Source: an uncultured Planctomycetota bacterium (GTDB lineage: Bacteria > Planctomycetota > Planctomycetia > Pirellulales > Thermoguttaceae). From it: 47,709 nucleotides of DNA. Shown here in pieces: positions 1-7,366 of the stretch. The translations under genes and the position numbers were made by a program. The notes under the pieces were generated by a model, which saw only the letters and a program-made list of their open reading frames with translations, did not search any database and had not been told where the DNA came from. Every line of letters begins with the position of its first letter. Position 1 is the stretch's first letter. The stretch is from the NCBI GenBank assembly GCA_902796885.1, contig CADBQY010000212.1, forward strand, positions 1-47,709. The letters are read 5' to 3'.

Positions 1-279
1 ATTGCGATAAACTCCCTGCAATTGTCGGCGAAGCTCATGAATCTTCCCCTTACAATGCATCGTACAATACCCACCAAACTTCTCCATAGGGTGCTCTTCC
101 GAATGGTGAGTAAAAGCATCAACAAAGCCGTCCACAATCGCTTCGGCTATATACCGATTAGGAATACCCCGATTCCGATACCGATAATAAAGAGGCCAGG
201 GATTAAAATGCTCCCTCGAAACCAAAGAGGTGATAGGTTCAAAAATCAACGCAACATCTTTTAATGCGCCACCTTCCAT
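1..279 (-). CDS. Unknown protein, 5' part only (cut by window edge)
   Basis: The minus strand is open for 93 codons from an ATG at 279-277 to the first base of the window, with no stop, so this is the N-terminal part of a longer gene. A clear Shine-Dalgarno AGGAG (plus positions 289-293) sits 9 nt upstream of the ATG, and a candidate promoter lies upstream at 323-351. The protein begins MEGGALKDVALIFEP and contains an aromatic run (FNPWPLYYRYRNRG) and a Cys/His-rich stretch (GGYCTMHCKGK) that could bind metal. I do not recognise the family. The plus-strand reading frame over the same bases looks like a shadow because it has no ribosome binding site. Confidence 0.6.
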   Translation of the reverse strand, partial: MEGGALKDVALIFEPITSLVSREHFNPWPLYYRYRNRGIPNRYIAEAIVDGFVDAFTHHSEEHPMEKFGGYCTMHCKGKIHELRRQLQGVYRN

Positions 280-296
280 AACTCAATACTCCTGTT

Positions 297-362
297 AAAA
301 TAGGAAATATGAGTCAAGAAGATAAATATCAAAATAGGAAATATGAGTCAAGAAGATAAATA
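297..362. repeat. Tandem direct repeat, 2 x 32 bp, 34-bp period
   Basis: Positions 297-328 and 331-362 are identical over 32 bases and are separated by 2 bases (tc). On the minus strand each copy carries TTGACT followed by TATTTCC. On the plus strand each copy reads like a ribosome binding site plus start (AGGAAATATGAGTCAAGAAG). The repeat ends just upstream of the Shine-Dalgarno of the left-edge gene, so duplication may have created or strengthened that gene's promoter. Confidence 0.9.
323..351 (-). promoter_or_regulatory. Candidate promoter for the left-edge gene
   Basis: On the minus strand a -35 box TTGACT (351-346) and a -10 box TATTTA (328-323) are 17 bp apart. The -35 comes from one repeat copy and the -10 from the next, so the pair exists only because the repeat is duplicated. 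The predicted transcript start near 316 would leave a leader of about 37 nt before the ATG at 279. Confidence 0.4.
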
Positions 363-477
363 AAAAATCAATCAAATACTAACAATACTGTTAATATTGG
401 CAAGATAGTAAAGATAGTCGGATAATGTATCTTATGTTCGGTTGGAGGGGTTACAGAACCTTGTTTTTATGGATCCT

Positions 478-521
478 GCGAAAAACCGAAGTTTCACTAA
501 ATCTCTTTTATTTAAGTGAAA
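478..521 (-). terminator. Possible terminator downstream of mnmE
   Basis: TTTCACT (492-498) pairs perfectly with AGTGAAA (515-521) around a 16-nt loop. On the minus strand the stem is followed by CTTCGGTTTTTCG. The T tract starts several bases after the stem, so this is a weak intrinsic terminator at best. It lies about 85 bp past the mnmE stop. Confidence 0.35.
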
Positions 522-606
522 GGCTTATTTTGGTCATTTCAAGCGAAAGATATTTTCGTTATCTCAGACATCGACATAACTCCGCATATTTCATTGGAGC
601 ATGAAA

Positions 607-2040
607 TCATTTCCCTATGCAAAACTTTGAAAAGATCGAATCAAGAATATCGTCTGCATGCACAACGCCAAGTATTTTACCAATATCATCGAGAGCGAGT
701 CGAAGCTCGTAAGCGATAAGAGTTTCATCCGCACTGTTGAGAATTAACTTTTCTGTTTCTTGAAGGGACTTCAGCGAACGCAGAAATGAATCGCGGCATC
801 GTAATACGGTTCCCTGAACCATCTCAGCATCTTCTGATTCAGTATATATTAAGTTTTCTGAAGCTCGACATAATTTTTCGATTCCTTCATCAGTTTGAGA
901 CGATACGAGAAATAAGTCTTCTCGTTCTGGAAAACTCGATCGAAGTTCATCATCGAGAAGATCAACTTTGGATATAATAATAAAAACATTTTTTCGCGGC
1001 GGTGGAAGGATTTGATCGCCTTTTACAAAAAGTTCAGCACTCATGAATTGGTAACAAAGATCGGCGTTAAGAAGAATCTCTCGCGTCAGGACACGGATTT
1101 TAGATTCAAATTCATCTCGATTTGTCTTGGAATTGGGTAAATCCGAAACTGGACGGTTGGCGTTCGAAAGGCCAGCTGTGTCGGTCAGAAGCACCTTATG
1201 ATCTACTAATATGATTTCTTCTTCAAGATAATCGCGTGTTGTGCCGACGACATTCGAAACGATCGCACTTTCCCCTTCTCCATTTCCTCTCTTGCGATGT
1301 ACTAGTCTGTTAAATAAAGAACTTTTTCCGGAATTAGAGTATCCTGTCAAAATGATCCTTGGTAACTGTTGATGATCGCTTCTATTAGTGATTTGTTTCA
1401 ATCTATCATCAATAATTCGTTCTGCCGACTGTACGCGGGCGAGAAGTTGTTCTGATGAAATAAAAGAAATATCCTCATCAGCAAAGTCGAATCCTGCTTC
1501 CAAGTGTGCGAGTGTCTCTATAAGGTTTTCGCGAAGAAGCGAGAGCGACTTACTTAAATTGCCGGAAAGCTGTTTTAGAGCGGTTATTAATGTGTCATCT
1601 GTTTTAGCATCAATCACAGCTAAAACCGCTTCCGCTTGTGTCAAATCAAGACGACCGGCTAGAAAAGCGCGTAATGTAAATTCTCCGGGATGTGCAGATC
1701 GGATAGAGCCAGTTGAAAAGAGCGTCTGAAGAACTTTTTCGATCAGAGCAGACGATCCGGGAATGTGAATTTCTAAAGATTCCTGTCCAGTGTATCCCCT
1801 TCCCTCAGGCCAATACCAGATAGTAGCCGGTAAGGATGCTCCCCAATCCTGAAGTGAAAAAAAGGAATCTACTATAAACGTTTCATTGCGGTTTGATTGA
1901 AAACCGAATAGATTGAAAAATTTTTCGACTTCGTTGAAACATCCCGGTCCCGAAACACGTATGATTCCCCTGTGTCCCTCACCTTTCGGAGTCGCTTGTG
2001 CCGCTATGATCTCGTCGATATCAAAAGCCGATTTTCCCAT
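607..2040 (-). CDS. mnmE: tRNA modification GTPase MnmE
   Basis: MnmE works with MnmG to place carboxymethylaminomethyl groups on U34 of tRNAs reading split codon boxes. The 477 residues show the N-terminal folate-binding domain (start DEIIAAQATPKGEGHRGIIRVSGPG), an inserted G domain and the C-terminal CIGK that carries the catalytic Cys. The G motifs are G1 GYSNSGKSS (233-241), GTTRD (266-270), DTAG (287-290) and SKVD (357-360), where the usual NKxD has Ser for Asn. Length is slightly above the common 450 or so. It is the last gene of a GNAT-nnrD-mnmE run and starts 19 bp after nnrD. The AAGGA next to the ATG is too close to be a normal ribosome binding site, so initiation may depend on coupling to nnrD. 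The family call is very secure. Confidence 0.96.
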   Translation of the reverse strand: MGKSAFDIDEIIAAQATPKGEGHRGIIRVSGPGCFNEVEKFFNLFGFQSNRNETFIVDSFFSLQDWGASLPATIWYWPEGRGYTGQESLEIHIPGSSALIEKVLQTLFSTGSIRSAHPGEFTLRAFLAGRLDLTQAEAVLAVIDAKTDDTLITALKQLSGNLSKSLSLLRENLIETLAHLEAGFDFADEDISFISSEQLLARVQSAERIIDDRLKQITNRSDHQQLPRIILTGYSNSGKSSLFNRLVHRKRGNGEGESAIVSNVVGTTRDYLEEEIILVDHKVLLTDTAGLSNANRPVSDLPNSKTNRDEFESKIRVLTREILLNADLCYQFMSAELFVKGDQILPPPRKNVFIIISKVDLLDDELRSSFPEREDLFLVSSQTDEGIEKLCRASENLIYTESEDAEMVQGTVLRCRDSFLRSLKSLQETEKLILNSADETLIAYELRLALDDIGKILGVVHADDILDSIFSKFCIGK

Positions 2041-2059
2041 TCCTTAAACCTAGAATTTC

Positions 2060-2989
2060 TCAGAGGAATTTACGTCGTTTAAAAGCTTCAGGCAGGAATT
2101 CGATGATATCGCCAGCCGTCAGGGAAATTTCTCCTTTCGATTCTGCTGCAAGATCCCCCGCTAAACCATGAAGAGCGACGCCTAAGACTGCCGCATCAAA
2201 AGGATCCATCTTTTGTGCAAGCAGTGCGGTAATAATTCCTGTTAAAACATCCCCTGCACCTCCGGTTCCCATACCTGGATTTCCTGTTTTATTGATGTAG
2301 ACATTATTCCCATCTGTGACGACAGTTCCAGCCCCTTTAAGAACAAGAATGATTGGATGATTTGTCTGGTAGATGTCGTGCATTAAGCGAACGAAACGAA
2401 CCGCAATATGACGACGATTCTTTGGATCAGAACTGATACTTTCACCTGACATTCGATAAAATTCTCCAGGATGTGGAGTTAATATCCGTGCTCCGGAAAG
2501 CTGTCTTTTCGAGTGGATTCCACTGTCATTTTGTTTGTTGTTCGTAGAAAAAGATTCCTGAGATGACAATCCGTTCAACGCGTCAGCATCAAAAACAGCC
2601 GGAAGAGGTAGTGAAGTAAAAAGATTTAAGACAATTTTGCTAAGTCCAAGAGAGCGACCTAGACCAGGTCCGATACCGACGGCTGAAGTTGAGGACAGGT
2701 TAGAAAGAATCCGAGGGAGCCCGTTGCGAGAGATACGTCCGGACTTATCGGCAGGTAATGGCATCACGGTATATTCGGGACGAAAAGAGGCGACTGTTGA
2801 CTGAATTGGAGCAGGAACAAGAAGACGGACTAGGCCAGCTCCGGATTTAAGTGCCGCTATTCCCGCTAATGCGGCTGCTCCACTCATTCCAAGGCTTCCT
2901 GCAATTAAAAGAGCAGTACCGTATGTCCCTTTATGACCATTAATATCGCGTTCAGGGAATTTAGGAATCAATGAAATAGTGTTAGTCAT
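2060..2989 (-). CDS. nnrD: ADP-dependent NAD(P)H-hydrate dehydratase
   Basis: This enzyme repairs damaged NADHX and NADPHX by dehydrating the S-form at the expense of ADP. The 309-residue protein has the ribokinase-like fold signatures of the CARKD/YjeF C-terminal family: GTYGTALLIAGSLGMSGAA near the N terminus, LTPHPGEF in the middle, and VLKGAGTVV followed by GNPGMGTGGAGDVLTGI near the C terminus, where the Asp is the catalytic base. It is a stand-alone dehydratase without the fused epimerase (NnrE) domain seen in many bacteria, and no epimerase gene is next to it. Its ATG overlaps the stop of the upstream GNAT gene (ATGA at 2986-2989), which indicates translational coupling. Confidence 0.93.
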   Translation of the reverse strand: MTNTISLIPKFPERDINGHKGTYGTALLIAGSLGMSGAAALAGIAALKSGAGLVRLLVPAPIQSTVASFRPEYTVMPLPADKSGRISRNGLPRILSNLSSTSAVGIGPGLGRSLGLSKIVLNLFTSLPLPAVFDADALNGLSSQESFSTNNKQNDSGIHSKRQLSGARILTPHPGEFYRMSGESISSDPKNRRHIAVRFVRLMHDIYQTNHPIILVLKGAGTVVTDGNNVYINKTGNPGMGTGGAGDVLTGIITALLAQKMDPFDAAVLGVALHGLAGDLAAESKGEISLTAGDIIEFLPEAFKRRKFL

Positions 2990-3591
2990 CGGTCACTGTT
3001 TTTTCTTTTCCAATAAAAAAATGACTCTTCTGTCTTGTTATAACAGGAATAACCATTTTTTTCGAGAACGCGTTGTGCTGAGAGATTCCAACTTTCAATT
3101 TCTGCCATTACATAGAGAACATTCTGTTGGCGTAATGCCCAATTGGTCATTGCTCCGGTTGCTTCGGTCATAATCCCTTGATCAAAATATTCGGGGTAAA
3201 CAAATGCATGTGCCAGTTCAACACCGCCAGAGTCGTCAGGAGCCCCGTTGAATGCAAGACAACCTACAGTTCGTTCTTCGTTTCGGAGACGAATATGCCA
3301 GACCGTCCACCACGGAAATTCTTCGGGATGAACAACCATCTGGAGTGCAAGCCATTGGATTGCAAGTCTAAAATCTTCGTTAGGTTCTTCGCCAGTGACG
3401 GTAATTCCCATCTGTACTTCAAGTTTATCTATTCCCCCCATAAGTGCTGAAAAGTCGGAATCGCTCAGAGGATGGATATGGAGTCGTTCAGTTATTATAT
3501 CTTCCGTTGGTGTCATTGTATCCCATCTTAAGGGGTGTCCACTTAACCTTACCAAATTATAGTCCCAATCGTTAAAATTGAAATAATCCAT
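2986..3591 (-). CDS. GNAT family N-acetyltransferase (RimJ/RimL-like)
   Basis: This is a predicted acetyl-CoA-dependent N-acetyltransferase of 201 residues. The family signature is the ITERLHIHPLSDSDF start of the domain, then VGCLAFNG, and a C-terminal part with GIMTEATGAMTNWA and AQRVLEKNGY, typical of the Acetyltransf_3 group that acts on protein or small-molecule amines. The substrate cannot be told from sequence. The first 25 residues precede the conserved domain; an internal ATG at 3516 would give a more usual N terminus, and neither start has a strong ribosome binding site. It is first in the operon and overlaps nnrD by ATGA. Confidence 0.85.
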   Translation of the reverse strand: MDYFNFNDWDYNLVRLSGHPLRWDTMTPTEDIITERLHIHPLSDSDFSALMGGIDKLEVQMGITVTGEEPNEDFRLAIQWLALQMVVHPEEFPWWTVWHIRLRNEERTVGCLAFNGAPDDSGGVELAHAFVYPEYFDQGIMTEATGAMTNWALRQQNVLYVMAEIESWNLSAQRVLEKNGYSCYNKTEESFFYWKRKNSDR

Positions 3592-3652
3592 CTTGTCTTA
3601 ACTTAATGATTGTCCCAGCTTAATAATTTTCGACTTTACGCCTTCAGGCTCT

Positions 3653-3680
3653 TTGCATCAATCAAATTTTTAACGATAAT
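3653..3680 (+). promoter_or_regulatory. Candidate promoter for manC
   Basis: A -35 TTGCAT (3653-3658) and a -10 GATAAT (3675-3680) are separated by 16 bp. The predicted leader to the manC ATG is about 120 nt. The -35 shares the TTGC start seen at other promoters in this window. Confidence 0.4.
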
Positions 3681-3807
3681 ATCAACTTACAAAGATTCGG
3701 TTAAAGAGTCTCAAACTAGAATTGAGGAAGAAGGATATCCTTGCTGATTTTAATGAAAATTGAAACGAAAATGAATTTCTGCCTTGTTTTTTGAGAGGAG
3801 AAAATAG

Positions 3808-4902
3808 ATGCTTCATGCTTTGATTCTCGCGGGTGGTATTGGGAGACGACTTTGGCCTGAAAGCGACGAAAATACTCCAAAACAGTTTCTGTCGCGCGAT
3901 GGGAAAAACTCTCTTCTCGCTGAGACAATCTCGCGTTTACAACCACTGATTTCACATGAACATATTTTAATTTCAACCACCAAGAAATTCTCCCGTCTGA
4001 CTGAAATCATTGTCAACGATACCCGAGTTTCCCTGATTACTGAGCCAGTCAGTCGAAATACAGCTCCTGCTATTGCTCTCGCAGCTTTAATTCTTGTTCG
4101 TTCTGATCCCGAAGCCGTTATGGTGGTCCTTCCGAGCGATCATTTTATCGATGACACAAATGCTTTTTTACAAGTTTTGAAATTGGCGGATACTTTAATC
4201 AAGGAAGACTCGACCCGACTTGTGACTTTCGGGATTACTCCTCGCACCCCTGCGACCGGATACGGCTATATAAAGGCATCGAAACCGCTTCTTAGTAGTG
4301 AATCGATCCGGATGCACACCGCAATAACCCCGCTCAGTGTCGATTTTTTTACAGAAAAACCAGACCGAAAAACAGCCGAAAAATATATCGCGGAAAAAGG
4401 TTTCTTTTGGAATTCAGGAATTTTCGTATGGAGAGCCGAACAAATTCTCGATCTGATTGCCCAATACGTTCCGGAACTTGAACCTTTTGTCTCGAAAACT
4501 GCAAGGACATGTCCTTGTGCCGTTGACAATCTCCTCAATGCGTTTTCTTCTCTCCCATCCATTTCTGTCGACAAAGGGGTAATGGAAAAGGCTTCGAACG
4601 TTCTCCTCATTCCGGCTCCTTTCAGATGGAGTGATTTGGGAACGTTTGAAACGTTCTCAAAAGTCGATAATGCTTCAGTTGACATCGATAATAATTCCGT
4701 TCTTGGCGCAACCCTATTTGCTGAACAAGCTTCGAATAACATTGTCAGGGTCTCTCTTCCCAGGGGAAATGACTCATTTATCGTTGCACTGGGCGGTATC
4801 GACCGGCTTCTTGTTGTCTTAAAGGATAACAAACTCCTTATTGTTCCCCAAGGACGGGAGGACCTTATCCTGCACTTAGCCAACAAAAACGAGTCAAACT
4901 GA
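3808..4902 (+). CDS. manC: Mannose-1-phosphate guanylyltransferase
   Basis: The enzyme makes GDP-mannose from mannose 1-phosphate and GTP, a precursor for mannosylated or fucosylated surface glycans. The 364-residue protein starts with the nucleotidyltransferase signature LILAGGIGRRLWPES followed by PKQF. It also has LPSDHFI, FTEKPDRKTAEKYI, FFWNSGIFVWR and RWSDLGTFE, all characteristic of the ManC/GMP family. It lacks the C-terminal cupin isomerase domain of bifunctional ManC, so it is single-function. A strong ribosome binding site (GAGAGGAG, about 3791-3798) fixes the start. It stands alone, with no glycan cluster around it. Confidence 0.93.
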   Translation: MLHALILAGGIGRRLWPESDENTPKQFLSRDGKNSLLAETISRLQPLISHEHILISTTKKFSRLTEIIVNDTRVSLITEPVSRNTAPAIALAALILVRSDPEAVMVVLPSDHFIDDTNAFLQVLKLADTLIKEDSTRLVTFGITPRTPATGYGYIKASKPLLSSESIRMHTAITPLSVDFFTEKPDRKTAEKYIAEKGFFWNSGIFVWRAEQILDLIAQYVPELEPFVSKTARTCPCAVDNLLNAFSSLPSISVDKGVMEKASNVLLIPAPFRWSDLGTFETFSKVDNASVDIDNNSVLGATLFAEQASNNIVRVSLPRGNDSFIVALGGIDRLLVVLKDNKLLIVPQGREDLILHLANKNESN

Positions 4903-4990
4903 ATATTCGATTCTTCGCCGTTTTTGAAATTTCTTCAGTGTTCTGCTTTTCAAGCTCTCGATCTGTTTTTATTGTTGACTGGTTTCATCC

Positions 4991-5018
4991 TTGCAGGTAT
5001 CCGCTTGCGGAGTATAAT
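4991..5018 (+). promoter_or_regulatory. Candidate promoter for thiC
   Basis: A -35 TTGCAG (4991-4996) and a perfect -10 TATAAT (5013-5018) are 16 bp apart. The leader to the thiC ATG at 5097 is then about 70 nt. I looked there for a TPP riboswitch and found none of its conserved core sequences. Confidence 0.55.
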
Positions 5019-5096
5019 CATATCGATATCAATGATTCGTTTCGCTGACCGATACGTTTGAGAACGAATCCAACTCAAAAACTTGAAAGATAAAAA

Positions 5097-6416
5097 ATGA
5101 CCCAGTATCAAAAAGCTCTTGCCGGTGAAATTACCCCTGAAATGGAAATTGTCGCGAACAATGAACATCTTCCAGCGGAACTGATTCGCGAAGAAGTGGC
5201 TGCTGGGCGTCTTGTCATTCCAGCGAATAGAATCCATCTCAAAAAGGGGCTTGTTCCCGTAGGTATCGGCATTTCGGTTTCTACAAAAATCAATGCAAAT
5301 CTGGGAAACTCACCGGTTGCCGGAGATGTAGAAAAAGAACTCGAAAAGGTCCACTGTGCTGTCCAATACGGTGCGGATACGATTATGGACCTTTCTACCG
5401 GAGATGAGATTGACCGTCTTCGTCAAAATATGATCGATAATGTCGCTGTTCCCGTCGGCACGGTGCCAATTTATCAGATATGTGAAGAGCTTGATGATAT
5501 CCTAGATATGACCCCTCAGAACATTCTCGATGCGGTCGAACACCAAGCCCAACAAGGGGTTGATTACATGACGATTCACTGTGCTCTTCTCCAGCGCCAT
5601 CTTCCTTTAGTAAAATCGAGGATTACCGGAATTGTCAGTCGGGGGGGCTCACTAACCGCAAAGTGGATGGCTGTTCATAAGGAAGAAAACCCATTCTACA
5701 CCCATTTTGGCGAACTCTGTGAGATTATGGCCGACTACGATGTCACTTGGTCCCTTGGAGATGGTCTGAGACCTGGCTGTCTACATGACGCAAGTGATGC
5801 AGCCCAGTTTGGTGAACTATCAGTCATGGGGGAATTAACCATTAAAGGACGCAAGGCTGGAACACAAGTTATGATTGAAGGTCCCGGCCATGTCCCGATG
5901 GATCAGATTGAAATGAATATCAAGCGTCAAATCGATGTGTGCCACGGTGCGCCATTCTATGTGCTTGGTCCCCTGGTTTGCGATATTGCCCCCGGCTACG
6001 ATCACATCACATCTGCAATCGGAGGTGCAATGGCTGCGATGTACGGTGCTGCCATGCTTTGCTATGTCACGCCTAAAGAACATCTCGGGCTTCCGAATTC
6101 GGAAGATGTCAGAAATGGAGTTGTGACATTTAAGTTGGCCGCTCACGCTGCCGATGTCGCACGACATCGCATCGGCGCTCGCGATCGTGACGATGAACTT
6201 TCTCGAGCTCGATATTCGTTCGATTGGCAAAAGCAATTTGAGCTTTCTCTTGATCCTCAACGTGCGTACAGCTACTATAAAGAAGCGCGCGGAGAGAAGG
6301 CATGCCCTAATCCTGATGATCCAAATAGAGAGAGGTTCTGCTCAATGTGCGGTCCGAAATTCTGTGCAATGAAAATTACAGATGACTTAAAACGTATTCT
6401 CGAAGAAATTCAGTAA
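5097..6416 (+). CDS. thiC: Phosphomethylpyrimidine synthase ThiC
   Basis: ThiC is a radical SAM enzyme that rearranges aminoimidazole ribotide into hydroxymethylpyrimidine phosphate for thiamine synthesis. The 439 residues match the short form common in anaerobes and archaea, without the N-terminal extension of E. coli ThiC. Core motifs include [43 protein letters not shown] and a C-terminal cluster motif CSMCGPKFC (Cys 415, 418, 423) that holds the [4Fe-4S] centre. No other thi gene is adjacent. A ThiC-like benzimidazole synthase is an alternative for short anaerobe forms, but no cobamide genes are nearby. The promoter at 4991-5018 is convincing and no TPP riboswitch is visible. Confidence 0.93.
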   Translation: MTQYQKALAGEITPEMEIVANNEHLPAELIREEVAAGRLVIPANRIHLKKGLVPVGIGISVSTKINANLGNSPVAGDVEKELEKVHCAVQYGADTIMDLSTGDEIDRLRQNMIDNVAVPVGTVPIYQICEELDDILDMTPQNILDAVEHQAQQGVDYMTIHCALLQRHLPLVKSRITGIVSRGGSLTAKWMAVHKEENPFYTHFGELCEIMADYDVTWSLGDGLRPGCLHDASDAAQFGELSVMGELTIKGRKAGTQVMIEGPGHVPMDQIEMNIKRQIDVCHGAPFYVLGPLVCDIAPGYDHITSAIGGAMAAMYGAAMLCYVTPKEHLGLPNSEDVRNGVVTFKLAAHAADVARHRIGARDRDDELSRARYSFDWQKQFELSLDPQRAYSYYKEARGEKACPNPDDPNRERFCSMCGPKFCAMKITDDLKRILEEIQ

Positions 6417-6452
6417 TAAATACATCCGTAATCCAATCATTACGAAAAAGGA

Positions 6453-6481
6453 ACCGGAAGATGCTTTTCAGCGCTTCCGGT
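6453..6481 (-). terminator. Terminator hairpin between thiC and the EEP gene
   Basis: ACCGGAAG (6453-6460) pairs perfectly with CTTCCGGT (6474-6481). Read on the minus strand the stem is followed by TCCTTTTTCG, a good T tract, so it most likely ends the mfd-EEP transcript. On the plus strand CTTCCTCTT follows, so it may also stop thiC. Confidence 0.6.
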
Positions 6482-6517
6482 CTTCCTCTTACGTTGAACA
6501 CCCCAAATATCAACTTG

Positions 6518-7363
6518 CTATAACGCAGATTTGATGTGACCTATGTCCAGATCAATGTAGACAGGTCGATGATCTGAGGCGATCGTTGGAACGACGAAGC
6601 TTTTTAAAACCGATTCTTGGAAGATCGGTGAATTGACCTGTATCATGTTAGTTGGATCAGCGATCATAATGAAATCGAGACGTATCTTCGGTTCATCAGC
6701 AGGAAATGTTTTCTCGAACGGGCTGAGGACTGTCCAATGCTTACCGAAAAGCTGGTCGATCTCGGTGTCATCAGACACATTAAAATCGCCTGTTAGAACG
6801 ATCGGTTTATCGTATCGGCTGATTTCATTATTAATGATCGCGGCAGATTCCACTCTCGATGAATATGTCAATGAAAGATGTGTGTTAAATAACACTATAT
6901 CACTCAGTTCAACTTCTAATAACACGCGCGGTTCTTCTTTTCCCGGCAAAGGCACAGTTCGAACAGAAATGGCTTCCTCGCTAGTAAGAGCACCAACTCC
7001 GTATTCGCCTTCGGCAAAATCTATTGCTTTTCCGTAATATGAATGAAGACCGACCATTTCACCTAAAAGATAAATCTGATCGGTTCCATGTGAACGTTTA
7101 TTGTTTCTGTCAACTTCTTGAATAGCCGCGATATCTGGGTTCAAAACTGAAATAACATTCCCTGAGAGGTTCGGATTGAGACCAAATGAATCGTTTAGAC
7201 CTCGGCAAGCGCGTATATTATATGTCATGATCCGTATCGTTTCCGAATTCTTCTTAGGCGCCAGACCATCGGGTACGCCGGTCGATATTATCTGTGCCAT
7301 AAGAGATGACGAAAAAGAAAGTAAACAATAAAGCGTCAATAGTTGAAACGATGTTTTTTTCAT
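6518..7363 (-). CDS. Secreted endonuclease/exonuclease/phosphatase family hydrolase
   Basis: The 281-residue protein belongs to the Mg2+-dependent EEP superfamily (DNase I, sphingomyelinase and inositol phosphatase relatives). The residues of the active site are visible: MTYNIRACRG (Asn), IQEVDRN (metal-binding Glu), NTHLSL, GDFNVSDD (Asp and Asn) and ASDHRPVYI (the Asp-His pair). The N terminus MKKTSFQLLTLYCLLSFSSS with a likely cut after LMA is a signal peptide, so the enzyme acts outside the cytoplasm. Substrate is not predictable. It starts 3 bp after the mfd stop, and its ribosome binding site (AAAGGA) lies inside the end of mfd, so the two are co-transcribed. Confidence 0.88.
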   Translation of the reverse strand: MKKTSFQLLTLYCLLSFSSSLMAQIISTGVPDGLAPKKNSETIRIMTYNIRACRGLNDSFGLNPNLSGNVISVLNPDIAAIQEVDRNNKRSHGTDQIYLLGEMVGLHSYYGKAIDFAEGEYGVGALTSEEAISVRTVPLPGKEEPRVLLEVELSDIVLFNTHLSLTYSSRVESAAIINNEISRYDKPIVLTGDFNVSDDTEIDQLFGKHWTVLSPFEKTFPADEPKIRLDFIMIADPTNMIQVNSPIFQESVLKSFVVPTIASDHRPVYIDLDIGHIKSAL

Positions 7364-7366
7364 ATT

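Larger units (their letters stand above)
280..606. other. Intergenic region, 327 bp
   Basis: This gap separates the partial gene at the left edge from the 3' end of mnmE. It holds a 32-bp direct repeat in two tandem copies (297-362), a candidate minus-strand promoter inside that repeat, and a hairpin at 492-521 that may end the mnmE transcript. The rest (363-475) is AT-rich, and I see no supported gene in it. Confidence 0.6.

Noticed and set aside
22..264. 80-codon plus-strand ORF at the left end
   Set aside because: It has no ribosome binding site, its product is rich in Pro/Ile/Arg as expected of a shadow, and the minus strand has an open frame with a good ribosome binding site.
516..719. 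67-codon plus-strand ORF overlapping the end of mnmE
   Set aside because: More than half of it is antisense to conserved mnmE codons, and no family features are seen.
4903..5096. Possible TPP riboswitch upstream of thiC
   Set aside because: The conserved CTGAGA and ACCTGATC-type core sequences are absent.
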